64,000 nucleotides of DNA from Pomphorhynchus laevis (taxonomy: Eukaryota > Acanthocephala > Palaeacanthocephala > Echinorhynchida > Pomphorhynchidae): assembly GCA_012934845.2 (NCBI GenBank), contig WNNJ02000401.1:62001-126000 (forward strand). Reading direction: 5' to 3'. How positions within the stretch are numbered: the stretch's first letter is position 1; each line of letters opens with the position of its first letter. Made by a program: the position numbers and the translations under genes. This document shows positions 7,569-19,274 of this stretch, piece after piece. The notes under the pieces were generated by a model. That model worked only from the letters and a program-made list of their open reading frames with translations. It was not told where the DNA came from and did no database searches.

Positions 7569-10475
7569 TTAACATGTTTCATTGTGTCCACCATAAAATG
7601 TCAATATTGGAATCTGGTCAAGTGACGCTAACATTGCTTTGGTGTTGCCGCTCATTATTGCAATAGAGATTCGCCGGTATAAATGCGTGATCGTCACGGC
7701 GTATCTGACTCCGCTTGTCCGGCTGATGTTATTTGCAACCCGTTTGATAACCCTGTTTCCCTCTTCATTCCATCCCCCAAACGACTCCACTACAGCGGCT
7801 GAGAATATATACCTTGATGCTTTGACCCTACTCTTGTACTTTCGGTCTTTTACATAAGCCGCGTACGATGTAGTGGCGGCGAGCTCTGCGCTAGCAGCTG
7901 AGCGACGGTATGCCGTCTGTTGTGGGGTGGGTGACTGCAAAGTCGATTGCATGGGGAGGATCCCCATAAAATAGGATGTCTGCCGGCTGTTGACTAGGTC
8001 CGGGTAATTCCTCGCATTTCCAGAGCTACAGCCATCCGGGCTGCTTGTGTGACTGCGAATACCACGTCACGAATAGCATTATACCGCAGTCCTTGGTAAC
8101 CCCCCGTATTGGCAAGTTAGCGAGTGTATGCCTTCCTTATCAGCTGTGTGCATGCAGCGGCCGCATCTATAATCCCTGTCGTGTAAAGGAATCCCAAGGC
8201 ACATGCGAACTAGAATACAGAACTGTGGGGTGTTAATTCCGTTCCTGATGCTACATTTGGTACAGCACTAAGCCAAGCCCCAGCTTTTGTACACCACACT
8301 TTATGTAGTCGGGCACGATTCATTTCGCTAGATGATTGTATCAGCTGTGTCGATGCGAGATTTTCAAACAGGCGTGAGGTTGATGATTGACTGCCCTCCT
8401 AGACGGTATGAAGTGAGACCCCACTGTGGTTCTAAGGGTGGCTAATGCCTCTGAATAGCCAGGAAAAAGTGTAGGATCCAGACTGTATTCTTCTCCGACC
8501 TGCATCACGCTATGTATAAATGCGCTCTGGACATGCGCCGCATTGCATCTAAGGCCAAATCTACCCAGACAGATGGGGAGTGTCATCAGTGATTTCGCTG
8601 CTTCGTGTAGTTGACAAGCGCATATTTTCTGAAAGGCGCTGGCGATTTGTCTCTCGAATGACTGACAAAACGTTTTTGTAATCCTTGGATCAACTGAACG
8701 GAGAAGGTGGTTTATCCTGAACGAGGAAGCCCAGTGTTTGAGTAGGAGGTATCCGATTTGAGGGTCCGGCAGCTTGGCTACTGCATCGAATGTCTTGTTT
8801 AGTGGATGCAGAATCTCGTTTGTCAGGTGGGTTTCTATGAAGGACTCGTCACCAATGGGTATGCCTAACAAGTGCATGTTTCCAGAGGTGTTCTCCGAAA
8901 CCACCTCGGATAGTAGGGTCAAGCGAGAGCTTATGGCTTCAGGCGTTCAGATGACCTCTGTCTTTCGACAGTTTAGCTGCAATTCAATCGCCTTGAAACT
9001 CATGTCCAGCCAGCCGAGTGCGGATGCGATTGCCGAAGGCGTCTCGCCGACTATGCCATCGTCCAGGTACCGCATGTTGAGGTTTATTCCAGGGATATGA
9101 GAAACGTGTTCAATCATTTTCTTAATGGTTAACGAGAAGAGGAAAGGGCTCTACGGTCACCCTGCTGAACTCCTTCACATGAATTGAGAGAGTTCTGCGG
9201 GCCGAAACGAAGGGGTGCCTTGCACTTGTATGAAAAGTCAAACCATGGCAAGAGCTCCGGGACGTTCTTTCGGACCGCCGCTCGTAAGTGCGCTCTGGAC
9301 AATGAGTTGAAGACGTTTGAAAGATAGATATTTGCCCAGGCCCAGTTGTTGTTGGCGTGATGTTCGTGGATTCGTCGGACGTTGTGAACGATCCTTTCCA
9401 ATGCGTTTGGGGTTGCTAGCCCTAGTCGTGTTGGTTGTAGGAGAACAGCGAAACGTTTGCGGAGTTGGAAACATTTGCATTTGGAGCAGAGACGGCGTAG
9501 AGTGTCGCCAGCGGCAATTGGTCTTATATCCCCGTCCTTTTTGGAAAGTGCGATCAAGTTCGCGCCGGCAATGTAAGGCGCCACTACAGAGGGTGCTAGT
9601 CCTGCCAGAAGGTGGTTGACAAGATGCGTCAGGTTCTCGCGGCCTACAGATATAGACGAAATCAGATTGTTTGAAAGTCGTATTTTAAGATTAGGTGAGG
9701 ATTGTGGCTTATCCCGCCAGATGTTGTACGTCAGGGTATGTAGTATTTACAATGTTGTCCGTGCTAGTGTAGATGGGTTGACTATTCCTCCTGAAACCAA
9801 ACGCTGTAGTGCTTTACCGTAATTCCAATGCTTGACCAGGTTGATACAAGCAATTTCTGAATTGTCGTTTAGTTGACGGTTTGCATATTTATGTAGCGTT
9901 TGTACCATGGACACATCCGTTAAGGCGGTTGTCGCGTAGGCTCCTTTTGATTCACAAATGTGCTTCTCGAGCTTATATCGACCTTTGCATGTTGTGGGCA
10001 TTGGGCCGCTGAATCATAATTTCGCGAAGAGCAGCAACTTTGTCCACGAACTGACATCTCCGATCTGCAGTGCATGTTTGATATTGTCACAGAAATGGGT
10101 GGCTGCTAGAACACGTGCTTTGTACGGAATGCGTATGAATGTTGTTGATTCTCTGTGCAAACATGATTGAAGACATGATAGACGGTTCGAAGCGACGACT
10201 CGAGCGCTTGGAATTGCTAATGTTGGAGTTATGACTTATGTGGTGGTTTCATTTGGTTGGACCTTGGACGCATAGTCGAAACAGCCGAATCCCTCGCCCG
10301 TACCTGGGCACCTTGAACCTTTGAGCTTATGAAAGCGGAAGCATCCATTAGTTGTCAAGGCGATGCCCCTCTTGCAGATGCAACAGGGCCGCTTACCTCT
10401 GATAATATCATTTTGATCTTGCCCAATGTCATTCATTGTGTTTGGTAACATTGTAAGTAAGTTTGTAATTGCCAA
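7569..10475 (-). pseudogene. Decayed non-LTR retrotransposon with N-terminal zinc finger and R2/REL-like C terminus
   Basis: In element order: a Cys/His finger (RPCCICKRGIALTT...FHKLKGSRCPG) at 10475-10236, a linker at 10001-9747, and RT at 9584-8930. RT blocks are DIRPIAAGDTLRRLCSKC, CEGVQQGD and the YLDD active site near 9075. A connection/thumb region follows (HLLGIPIGDESF at 8870). The C-terminal region has AGAWLSAVPN near 8310. The tail is YVKDRKYKSRVKASRYIF ending in RRISIAIMSGNTKAMLAS at 7600. No apurinic-type endonuclease is seen. The copy is broken by stops and frameshifts. Related pieces lie at 59.3-61.5, 62.1-62.95 and 63.7-64.0 kb. Assignment to an R2-like (restriction-like endonuclease) lineage is inferred. 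Confidence 0.65.
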
Positions 10476-10499
10476 GCGTCGTAGAGTCGGCGAGCGTGA

Positions 10500-11030
10500 A
10501 CGAGCCGCCTGTTGATTGTAGATTTGCTGTGACGAATTTGACTGTATTGACTGTTTGTACTTAAATCGTTGTTGATTGATAGCAGCTACTTTCTTTGAAA
10601 TTAGTATATGTTATTTATTAAATTTTAATTTATCGTAATTTGCTTGAACAGTTGTAAATTTTTTTAAGTATTTAACAATCAAGACAATTTTTTAACTTAT
10701 ATTAAATATTTTTAATATAATTAAATATATAGTATATTAATTAAACATTTTATTTAAATAATATTTATAATACATATAATATAATACATTTAATAATTAT
10801 GCCGAAATAATTATTGTACCATAACACAATTGTCATAAAATGTTGTGGTAAATATCGTTGTATTGTATTGTTTTAAAATTCTTTTTTTTACGATTTTGCA
10901 CATAACAGCTGACAGTTCCCCGAATAGCTTGCACATACTATATGAATTGAACATTTATTTCTTTCAAAGTGGCCTTTATAACTTTTATACTTGACCATAT
11001 TTTATTAATCATAATATGAAACATTATTTA
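10500..11030. other. AT-rich spacer, no gene seen
   Basis: Runs of TA/AAT-rich sequence with only short open frames. No LRR-type exon was found. Confidence 0.4.
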
Positions 11031-11032
11031 TA

Positions 11033-11215
11033 AATAATTATTGCAGCTGGATCAAAGGAAAGAAGAAATTATTTTTAATATTTCGCTAACTTCTGTTAGC
11101 ATCTTCAGAAAATTACTTCAGTAGTTTTCTGAAGATGCTAACAGTAGTTAGCGAATTATCAAAAATAATTTCATCTATTCTTTGAAACAAAGTTCCTTTT
11201 TTAAAGTCCAAGTTT
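11033..11215. mobile_element. Palindromic foldback element copy 1
   Basis: The two halves are inverted repeats: GCAGCTGGATCAAAGGAAAG...TTAGCATCTTCAGAAAA on the left, and TTTTCTGAAGATGCTAA...TTTCAT-CT-TTTGA on the right. A DNA-level hairpin of this size without coding capacity is the form of a MITE/foldback element. A second copy lies 40 bp away and further copies at 58.5-58.7 kb. Confidence 0.65.
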
Positions 11216-11234
11216 GATGAATTTTATTTTAAAC

Positions 11235-11465
11235 AGTTGATACTGATCAATTATTGATAAATAATTATTGGAGCTGAATCAAAGGAAAGACGAAATTATT
11301 TTTGATATTTCGCAAGCTACTGTTAGCATCTTCACAAAATATATACAATCAAGGGTAATTTTTTAAAGATGCTAACAAGAGTTAGCGAAATATCGAAAGT
11401 AATTTCGTCTTTCCCTTGATTCATCTCCAATAATTATTTATCAATAATGGATTAGTATCAACTAT
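11235..11465. mobile_element. Palindromic foldback element copy 2
   Basis: Long inverted termini. The left arm includes TTGATAAATAATTATTGGAG and GACGAAATTATTTTTGATAT. The right arm is its complement (GTAATTTCGTCTTTCC, CTCCAATAATTATTTATCAA). The central part carries the shared TTAGCATCTTC/GAAGATGCTAA pair. The flanks contain a GATACT / AGTATC pair that may belong to the terminal inverted repeat. Confidence 0.65.
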
Positions 11466-11921
11466 TTATAAAAAAATATTTCTTTCAAAGTGGCTTTTAT
11501 AACCATTATACCTGAACATATTAAAGTATATTAAATTATATATACATATATATTATAAAATATATATTATGTAAATATATATTAAATAAATATTATGTAT
11601 AAATTATACATATTAAATTATATCGCTTAAGATAAATGATTACTAACAGTTATTTGGAGTTTGAATTTTGTGCAATCAATTGCCATTTTAAACCATGCCC
11701 ATGAAGTATTTTGTTTTTCGTTTAAAACAAAATAAATCGATTTATTCTTTCGAAGTAGCATCTACATGTTATCTTTAAGCTTATATATTATCTTGATGTT
11801 GTAACTCACGATCTGTAAGGTCTAGTGGTTTAATAATAATGATAATAATATTTTTTTTAAATGTAATTTTTTGAAAAAGAATAAGAGAAAAATTGTTCAA
11901 ACATATAAGCGATTCATGATT

Positions 11922-13348
11922 TCAACAGTCAACGAATGTGACTTTCTTAACAGCAGCCCGGCTCGTCGATCGTGCGTCTCTTATACAATTCGAGGCAGCT
12001 TTGCATAAAACAAAACCAATTTTTCTTTTTAGCTTACATATGCAATCAGCATAAGGAGTTTGCGTCTTTACGGATTTTAACTTGGCCAGCGTGCGTAAGA
12101 AAGGCATCGCAGCGGGACCTATACCACCAGATAACGTGAAAATGACTGGAATGAAAACGGCACGCTCTACGTCAATTATCCGCTCATCGTATTTTGAACG
12201 TTTACGTTGCTCATGGTAATCGAAAGCACTTGAAGGTTCACTCTGACACGATATGGCATGCTGATTGAAAATACAAACGTCAATAAACGTTCGCTCATAT
12301 CGTGACCCAGCGAGACCGCAGCAACTGACATCTAATCGAGCTTCATTCTCTTTGCATGTAGTGGCTCTTTGAAACAATATAGAGGAATCTATTGGCTGTA
12401 ATTTGGGTTCGATTTCAACACTAGAGCACACGGTTGATAGCTCATGTCCAAGAATATCTCTCACTGCATTATGTCTTAATATCGGAAGTCCACCACGCTT
12501 GCATGATAGCAGGTGAGACAGCTTATTCGATCCACCGCAAACACAAGAACATTGTCGGACATTTAGCGGATCAACACCGTAACGAACCGCTATGGAATCT
12601 CTAAATTCATGTGGAGTAAGAAGTTCACATTCTGAAGCAATAGGTAAAGCACTAAGCCATGTTGATGATCCGCCTATTTTGGAAAATTTTAGGGATTGAC
12701 GAATATGTGTCGGAAGTGCATTTGAAACAGCTTCTAAACGTGAAGCAAATAATTTGATTCGATTTTTGGAAAGTTCGGCAACGACATTTTGTTGAGCATG
12801 CCTCAGGTCTTGACACACCAATTCTGATATATATATGTGTCGCATACTTTGCTTGAGTTTTCAAACTCGATAAGGGCAACATGTCCAGGATCCGATATTC
12901 CAAGACCTCCTAACTCGATCGGTGAAGACACTGCAGTAAACATATCGTCCCCTATATCTTGCTCCAACATTTTAACAAGCAAACTATTACGTATTGCATG
13001 CATTAAGGGGATGAGCGAATGACGACAGGGAGTAGTCCTAAAGTAATGAGTCCATTTCCATTGCAAGGAATGTGTTAAGCCGGCATACGCTATATGAGGA
13101 TCGATATTCGCAACCGTTTGAAGGCGATCCACAAGTGTTGTCCAAGCACATAATTTTTGATCAACCTGCTCATTCAAAAAAGACTGAGAGCCAATAGGAG
13201 ACCCCAAGACCTCTATGCCATCGGTAGTGCATTTTATTCCATTAAAATCGAGATTTTCAATGTCTGAAAAATTGTGCAATAATAACTTCGTCTTGCTGGG
13301 ATTTACATAATATCCATATAACGGACCCATTTCCATCAGCAACTTCAA
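11922..13348 (-). pseudogene. LINE ORF2, 3' part: RT thumb and Cys-rich C-terminal domain
   Basis: Two overlapping frames cover the end of ORF2. 13348-12803 holds the region after the RT active site (GYYVNPSKTKLLLH, then VLGSPIGSQSF). 12845-11922 holds STWLSALPIASECELLTP, a Cys/His segment (CSCVCGGSNKLSHLLSC) with RGG-x-RHN-x-x-RD, and RLDVSCCGLAGSRYERTFID, VFIPVIFTLSGG and CICKLKRKIGFVLCKA. This Cys-rich tail followed by conserved acidic positions is typical of several invertebrate LINE ORF2 proteins. The switch of frame near 12820 is a frameshift. It is contiguous with the endonuclease/RT part upstream. Confidence 0.75.
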
Positions 13349-14995
13349 ATTTGCTCTAGATCATTTGGACTACCAACAAAATTAGCGTCATCTGCATACC
13401 AACGTTGAACGATGTCTGGGAAACGACGAATTTATACGAAATCCATGTTGCTCTGGAGGAAGAAGAAAACTACGAAATCTCGACAAACGTACGGCCATCA
13501 AATTAGATAGAACCTTATACGAATGATTTAGCAGAGCTATCCCTCTATAAGAATCTCGACACGAGGGATCTCCCGAACCTTTGAACAACACTTTGATAAT
13601 GCTGTCACGCCAGCCATTTGGTATAGGACAACCCCTAAGAATCGCGTTATAAAAGAATATCCAGTAGTCAGCGACCAATCCGAAAGTCTGATTAATATGT
13701 TCAACACACAGTTGATCAATTCCAGCAGCCTTTCTAGTAGCCATATTAGAGAGACAGCTCTTAATTTCAGCTAGGCTAAAGGGAGAATTGAGCGGATCAT
13801 GGTCCGTGATAGGACAATAGAGATTGCATTCTTTAGGATCGAAGGAATTAGAATTAGACGAGGCCAAAATTTCAGCGAAATGCTTGCGCCAATCTTCTAA
13901 AGGAATCTTAGAGGCAAGTTTACAAGTTTTGGGGCGTGCTAGCCATGGAGCGACCTCAGCTCTTAGAAGCATTATCTGTTCTTCTCGTCTAAGCACATTC
14001 AGCCTGAATTGTCTAGTACTCTTATTATAAAATCTACGCAGAGTCACAAAATCCGTCCTGGACAATGAAAATTCATTAGTCTTGTAGAATGAGAGTAGCA
14101 TCCTCTGCAAAAATTTTAAATGGTTTGGTAGTCGATACGATCGGCTTCCATTATGTCGGATATTATTACACGCGCGTAACAGTGTTTGGTGGAGCATAGT
14201 GTAACTGGCCGCTAGATCACCACCCAACAAGAGTCGCTTAGATTCATTCAAATGACTAAAGTTAATGGCGTCGGCAACGATCCGCCTACTCTTGGGTTGG
14301 ACGGGACAAAAATCGCTTAGTGAAGTCGAGAATTCTTCAATGACACAAATTACCGGTTTATGTTTTCGTCGTAAAGCCCATGCTACATCGAAATCTAAGC
14401 ATGTATCATGAATACCAACGTTCAAGAATATTAAATCTAGACAGCTCCTAGTTTCACCCATTTCATAAGTCCAACCCTCGATAGGAACGTGAAGAGTTAG
14501 ATTGTGCGAAAAGAAGAATTCCTTTAGTAAATTAAGCTTCAGAGAGGATCTAGAAGAGGTAATGTTGAAATCACCGGCAACAACTATGGGTTTATTACGA
14601 GATGAGTTTAAGAGAATCTCAGACAACTCATTAATAATATCAGAAGCGTCTAACGACGGCTTGAAGTAGCAGGCGATAATGACAATGCTCGGAGTGTCCA
14701 AATAAACTGAATTCTCGAATGTTTTGTAAGACCACTCACTAAGAGAACCATTGATTGCCAAAATAACACCTCCACCAGGTCGACCGCGATCACCAAGAGT
14801 GGCCGGAATTTCAAAGCAATAAAATGAGTTTAATTTTACCGGCGATGTTGTGAAAGTCTCCAATAGAACTGCAATATCAAAGGAGGTCAAATAACTAGCA
14901 AATCCTTCATTCATAAGAGTTTCAAGACCTTCCACGTTAAATAATAAAAGACGACGAAGGCAAGAATCTGACGCTGCACGAGGAAAAGTTTGTGA
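13349..14995 (-). pseudogene. LINE ORF2, 5' part: apurinic-type endonuclease and interrupted RT
   Basis: The frame starts around LRRLLLFNVEGLETLMNEGF (there is no obvious ATG). An EEP endonuclease follows: ETFTTSPVKLNSF, VVAGDFNITSSRSS (catalytic GDFN) and SCLDLIFLN, but the usual SDHxP is RKHKPV. The first RT blocks are present (RKAAGIDQLCVEHI, GWRDSIIKVLFKGSGD, YRGIALLNHSYKVLS, EQHGFR). At about 13440 the sequence jumps from GFRINSSF directly to WYADDANFVGSP, so about 100 residues of the palm (including the block that normally contains the first catalytic Asp and the GxxQGD block) are missing and the frame is lost. The element therefore cannot encode an active RT. Confidence 0.8.
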
Positions 14996-14998
14996 TTG

Positions 14999-16066
14999 TC
15001 ATATGGGGGATAACTGTGACTGCCCTATCCCATTTTCACCAGTAGATGATTCCAAACGTGTTCCTAAGCGTACCACTTTATTGTTACGGATCACAAAGCG
15101 AACTGACGTATTGTTTTCCCTCGCCACCTTAAGTTGATCGAGAAGGATGTTACGCGCATCACGTTCCGCTGGGGAGAGGTCAGCACTGACGTATACATTT
15201 TGGAAGAGCTCAGAGTCTTTTAAGCATCTTCCTCGCTTCAAAATTAATGTACTAACCGCTTCGTTAGTTGTGAGTAAAAGCCAGGGTGGTGAATCACTCT
15301 TCTGAGCCCGAAAGCGGTGCACCCTAATCGAAATATTTTTGTCCAGAAGAATGTCCAACGATGCAAGCAACGCCTAAACATTCTCCACCTCATTAGAAGC
15401 AACCGGTAGACCTCGAATAATAACGTTACGAGCTCTACGAGCCTGTCGATCAACTTCCTGAATAACCTCGAGAGGAGGAGCATCCTTCGACAATCTATTG
15501 GCAGCTAGAACAGTTCGTGTGACCAAACGTTGTACTACGTTGGAAAACGATAGAGGCTTGCCAACCGAAGTATCTGCATGACTTAGTACTGCGCTAACCC
15601 CTTTAGTCGATGGTCCCTCCGAAATGGCAAGTAACTCTTTTATCTCGTGTTCAAGTGTTTCTATGCGTCTTGTGTTGTTCTGAGCTACGTCGATCAAATT
15701 CGAAACCTTCTTGGCAGCACACTGGCCGCATAAGAAGTCACGAAGAAAGAACTCTCTGGATACATTTCTTGGAGCTTTAACGGAAGAACGTAACAAACAA
15801 CTTTCCGAAGAACATTCCATGAACAACGTGACGTAAATCTCGATATCAAGATGTAAACTGGGAACAACCTGGGAAGCAAGAGATATAACTCTGTCCGAAA
15901 GACTTTCACTAGGAGCTGCAGAGTCTACTGTATCTAAGCATAGGAAACTCACAAGGCGATTACCACAACGTTGTGCCGGAAAGCAATCACGACAAGCTCT
16001 ACCCGCCTTGACACACACAATTCTTGCACACCGCATGCGGCCGATTGCATGAACAACATCGATCTG
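14999..16066 (-). pseudogene. LINE ORF1 (Cys-rich N terminus, RNA-binding protein), one stop and one frameshift
   Basis: The main frame runs 16036 to 14999 and contains a single in-frame TAG (15371-15373) after NVIIRGLPVASNEVENV. It then continues RVHRFRAQKSDSPPWLLL and NVYVSADLSPAERDARNIL, an RRM-like ORF1 arrangement. Upstream, a Met at about 16066 opens RCCSCNRPHAVCKNCVC in another frame. A one-base shift near 16010 would join it to RACRDCFPAQRCGNR and complete a C-x2-C / C-x2-C-x-C / C-x2-C Cys cluster. A heptad-like stretch (IDVAQNNTRRIETLEHEIK) suggests a coiled coil. The protein would package LINE RNA. Confidence 0.7.
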
Positions 16067-16119
16067 GAACTGTCATTGTTGCTCTAAATTTGTGCAAGTA
16101 ATCGCTCGTTGTCCACAGA

Positions 16120-16340
16120 ATTTCGATGTAGTGAACAGTCGACGATTGTCGATATTAAAACGCAGTTTGATTGTATAAGTTCGTTGTAGTGAAACGAAGT
16201 TCGTTGCAGAAGTGCGGCGTAGAAGTTCGTTGTTAGAAGTTCGTTTATTCTCGAAGTGCGGCGTAGAAGTTCGTTTATTCTCGAAGTAGGCGTAGAAGTT
16301 CGTTGTGAATTGGAAGTTCGTAGAAGTTCGTTATTTGTTT
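16120..16340 (-). repeat. GTTCG-rich short tandem repeat, LINE 5' UTR
   Basis: On the + strand AAGTTCGTT blocks recur about nine times with spacers such as TATTCTCGAAGT and GCGGCGTAG. It abuts the 5' side of LINE ORF1, so it is probably the element's repetitive 5' UTR/promoter. Confidence 0.5.
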
Positions 16341-16474
16341 GTTTATTGTATTTACTTTAGATCTCAAACTTTTTTTTAATATTTTTTTATTACACAAAAT
16401 TACATTAAACACAAGACAAATCAAATAGTCAAATACTAGACAAAAAGTTTGACCTCATTATAAATATATTCTAA

Positions 16475-17010
16475 CTATATCTCTTCAGACCTCTGACCAC
16501 GGCATCGAAAGGACCAAGAATTTGATTTTATTAGACCAAACCCGATCTTTCGACGTAACGTAGCGATACAATCACTGTAGTTATTGTCCCTTCTTAAGGC
16601 CTGTATTGACGCTATTCTCTTAAGCAATGCATGTGACTCTCTACTGATTCCGCCAGACGATGAAAAAATAACCGGAATAAATGAAGCACGATCGACCCTA
16701 GATACTCGCTCTAAATATTTGGCCTGCTTTCTGTTGTGATGATACTCAAACAAACTATGAGGGCTTCGATTGGCATACGATGGAGCATGAACGTTATAAA
16801 CGCAAATGTCTAGAAAAGACCGCTCTGTCGAATCCCCGTATAAACCACTGCATGCAACATCAAGGCGTGCATTCATATCCTTACACGTTGTTATTCTATC
16901 AAATTTGTAAGAAGACTCAACAGGAAGTAGGACCGGCTCAATTTCAATAGCCTTACATGTTGCAGATAACATACCTGCTATAATGTCGCGCATCACATTA
17001 TGTCGAACAA
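16475..17010 (-). pseudogene. 5'-truncated LINE, ORF2 C terminus, same family as the 12-16 kb copy
   Basis: 173 codons begin at RHNVMRDIIAGML and cover EIEPVLLPVESSYKFDRITT, MNARLDVACSGLYGDSTERS, FIPVIFSSSGGIS and ATLRRKIGFGLIKSNSW. This is collinear with the last third of the 11.9-12.8 kb frame at moderate divergence, so it is another family member. The abrupt start near 17010 is the 5' truncation expected of target-primed reverse transcription. Confidence 0.75.
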
Positions 17011-17404
17011 TTTTTTTTAATTTTTTAATTGTAAGTTATTACAATTAAAATTGTAAGTAATGTATGTTATTTTATCTCAAACTTTTTTTAATGTAATAAT
17101 TTTTTTGAGAGAATATTTATTAAATAGATTTACATTTGGAGTTCCCGCAAATGGGCTTCAACACAAAACGTACTATATATACAATATATTATGATAGGTC
17201 AAGTTAGTTAAAGGTTACAATATTAAGATTGTAGTTAATTGTTAATGAATTTGTCTAACCGAAGACCGACGTAATGCTAAGGACGAGCATCTTGCGAGGG
17301 TTAATAATAATAATAATTTTATCAAAATGAAACTTAAAAAGATTTTATCTTAAATTGACTAGCAAGACGCGTTATAGAACGAAAAAAGTACTATGTACTT
17401 GTGA

Positions 17405-17475
17405 AGCATTTCGATACAATGATGGAGGCGTGTGCAATGCACACGCCTCCACCATTCGGCCACGCGGAGCCGAAT
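17405..17475 (-). repeat. tRNA-like SINE head fragment with a perfect 29-bp palindrome
   Basis: The minus strand reads CCGCGTGGCCGAATGGTGGA, the same box A-containing head as the SINE at 18.97-19.06 kb. The next bases form a perfect palindrome centred on 17437 (17423-17451). The box B half of the tRNA is missing. Confidence 0.5.
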
Positions 17476-17701
17476 TAAATAATAATAATATGGTTATCTT
17501 TAAGCTTATATATTATATTTAAAATTTAAATTCTTTTTACAATTTTGCACATAGCAGCTGACAATGCTCCGTTTAAGTAGCGCATACTCTACGAATTGAA
17601 AATTTATCTGTTTCAAACTGGCATTTATAACTTTTATACTTTAACATATTATAGTGATATATCCTTGCAAAGTTATTTGATGCTTACATTTTCTGTAATA
17701 G

Positions 17702-17773
17702 GAGTTTATTTGGCAATCCAATTACCGAGATACCGTCCGGCTTTTTGAAATTATCATCTCAGCTCAAATCATA
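17702..17773 (+). CDS. LRR exon 4 (72 nt, phase 2-2)
   Basis: Acceptor ctgtaatAG and donor GTGAGT (17774) enclose 23 codons, SLFGNPITEIPSGFLKLSSQ then LKS. The LxxN and I-P-S-G-F-L-K-L signatures are classical. The exon ends in TA, so the next exon must start with T or C to avoid a stop. The recognised downstream exons at 22158 (weak) and 32034 both start with T. The 31912 exon starts with G and would make a TAG unless another exon intervenes. The 25850 exon starts with A and would likewise make a TAA. Confidence 0.85.
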
Positions 17774-18136
17774 GTGAGTAAATTGATTGACGAGAATTGA
17801 ATTTATACCAAAAGTAAGAAATAAATTTAGTCTCGTTTAGTACTGATAGATTAAATATAGACTCAATTAGTCTATAATGATATTATTAGTAATTTAAGAT
17901 TATCCTTTTTAAATTACATACAATCAAAATTATTGTTTTCCAATAAGAAATCAAATGTTATTTAAAGTAAGGTATGCTTTATAACTTGTTGATTTTATAT
18001 AATGCTTCAAAATGTTACAATCTAACAACAATTATCTCAATGCAAATAGTCCAAGTTTTCAATTACTATATCGCAAACGTAATATATTTCGTTTACATGA
18101 ACGCTTTCAAGCTTAGAATACAAACTATCTATTATA

Positions 18137-18262
18137 GTCTCTGCTGTAAAAGGAACACTGCTCGTAGTTCCTTTGATATCATCTTCACCCATTCAAATAA
18201 TTCCTTCGGTAATTCTCTGCATATCAGGGCCATATCTCTGAATGTTTCACCGAAAGTATATT
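18137..18262 (-). pseudogene. Unrecognised coding-like fragment (TFGETFRDMALIC...)
   Basis: A 41-codon minus-strand frame (TFGETFRDMALICRELPKEL, then FEWVKMISKELR) looks like real protein but has no start and matches no family I can name. A second segment at about 21860-21941 begins alike (TFGDTFADMVLQ) and then diverges into a hydrophobic stretch. In both, a TAA lies four codons before the TFG. They may be exons of a decayed multigene family or part of a repeat. Confidence 0.3.
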
Positions 18263-18679
18263 AGTATAACTCTATCAATAATATTAAGCTGAATCATTTT
18301 AGCTTCGGCACAAATAATTTGTGTTATAATTGATGTTATTTTATAAAAATGTGTACATCCTTTGATTGGAATCTAATAATTGATTTGATAAATTAATTAA
18401 TCGATTTAATTAATTCTCCTTAGATGAATATTGTAATGTAACTTTTATTGAATGCAAAAAGCGATTTTGTTATGGTTGCATAACCATAACAAAATAAAAT
18501 GAAAATAAAATAGCAATTTGATATAAAATTGCTGTTTGATATCAAATAGCAATTTTTATTTAATAAATTAAATTTAATTTTCTATAATTTTATATCTGAT
18601 TGCCTAAACAAAGCGCCAATTCTGAAAATAAAATAGCAATTTAATATCAAAATTACATTAAAGAGTTTAATAAAATCGT

Positions 18680-18885
18680 TGATTAAATTGGCAATAAAAC
18701 AACCTTAAAATTATTAAATCAAAAAGCTGATAAATAGTAACTTATAATAAAATAATATATTAAATGCAGTATTTGAATAAAATGAATTTCGATTTATATA
18801 CACATTTTTATTTTGTTGTCTGAATAATGCGAGAATTCATAAAAAATAGCAATTTGATGTAAAATAAACATTAAATAATAATGAA
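18680..18885 (+). repeat. Direct repeat, left copy
   Basis: The segment with AAAGCTGATAAATAGTAACT and AATATATTAAATGCAGTATT, and then ATTCATAAAAAATAGCAATT, recurs at 20910-21065 in rearranged order. The two copies bracket the SINE, LINE and PLE pieces at 18.9-20.9 kb. Confidence 0.6.
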
Positions 18886-18964
18886 GAGTGGTCCTGCTTC
18901 ATCATCGGGTGCCCCTACGTCTTTCGGCAACGCGATCTTGTGGCTTTGACGTGTGCTTACAGAG

Positions 18965-19060
18965 AAGTCAATAGAGAGTGCATGCTCGAGGTTTGAACCC
19001 CGTACATAGAGTTTGCAATGCACACGCCAACACCATTCGGCCACGCGGGGCTATATAATA
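18965..19060 (-). mobile_element. tRNA-derived SINE head
   Basis: The minus strand from about 19052 reads GCCCCGCGTGGCCGAATGGT (box A-like), continues through TTGCAAACTCTATGTACGG, and ends in GGTTCAAACCTC (box B-like). The spacing is that of a tRNA. Mismatches in acceptor and anticodon arms rule out a working tRNA gene. A partial duplicate of its 5' end (CCCCGCGTGGCC) sits beside it at 19060-19090. Confidence 0.55.
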
Positions 19061-19274
19061 ATATAGCCCCACGGCCACGCGGGGCTATACTAATAATAAT
19101 GCAGCGATTTATTTCCCATTTCGCCTTTCGGCTGGGCAAAATTAAAAATACAATAAATTAAATCAATTACTTGAAATCACAAATGCGGCGTCTGAACATT
19201 TAGTATACGTTGTTATAGATGAATTCTGAAGTCTGAAATTAGGCTATGAGTGCAACGGTGCGCAAGAAAAAATG

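Noticed and set aside
9317-10170. + strand open frames opposite the 7.6-10.5 kb LINE
   Set aside because: The minus strand carries recognisable RT blocks; the + frames have no motif.
17974-18264. 96-codon + strand frame
   Set aside because: Composition is that of AT-rich noncoding DNA; the better coding signal there is the short minus-strand TFGETF fragment.
18965-19060. Functional tRNA gene
   Set aside because: Box A- and B-like blocks are present, but acceptor and anticodon stems do not pair and a duplicated head adjoins it; it is a SINE.
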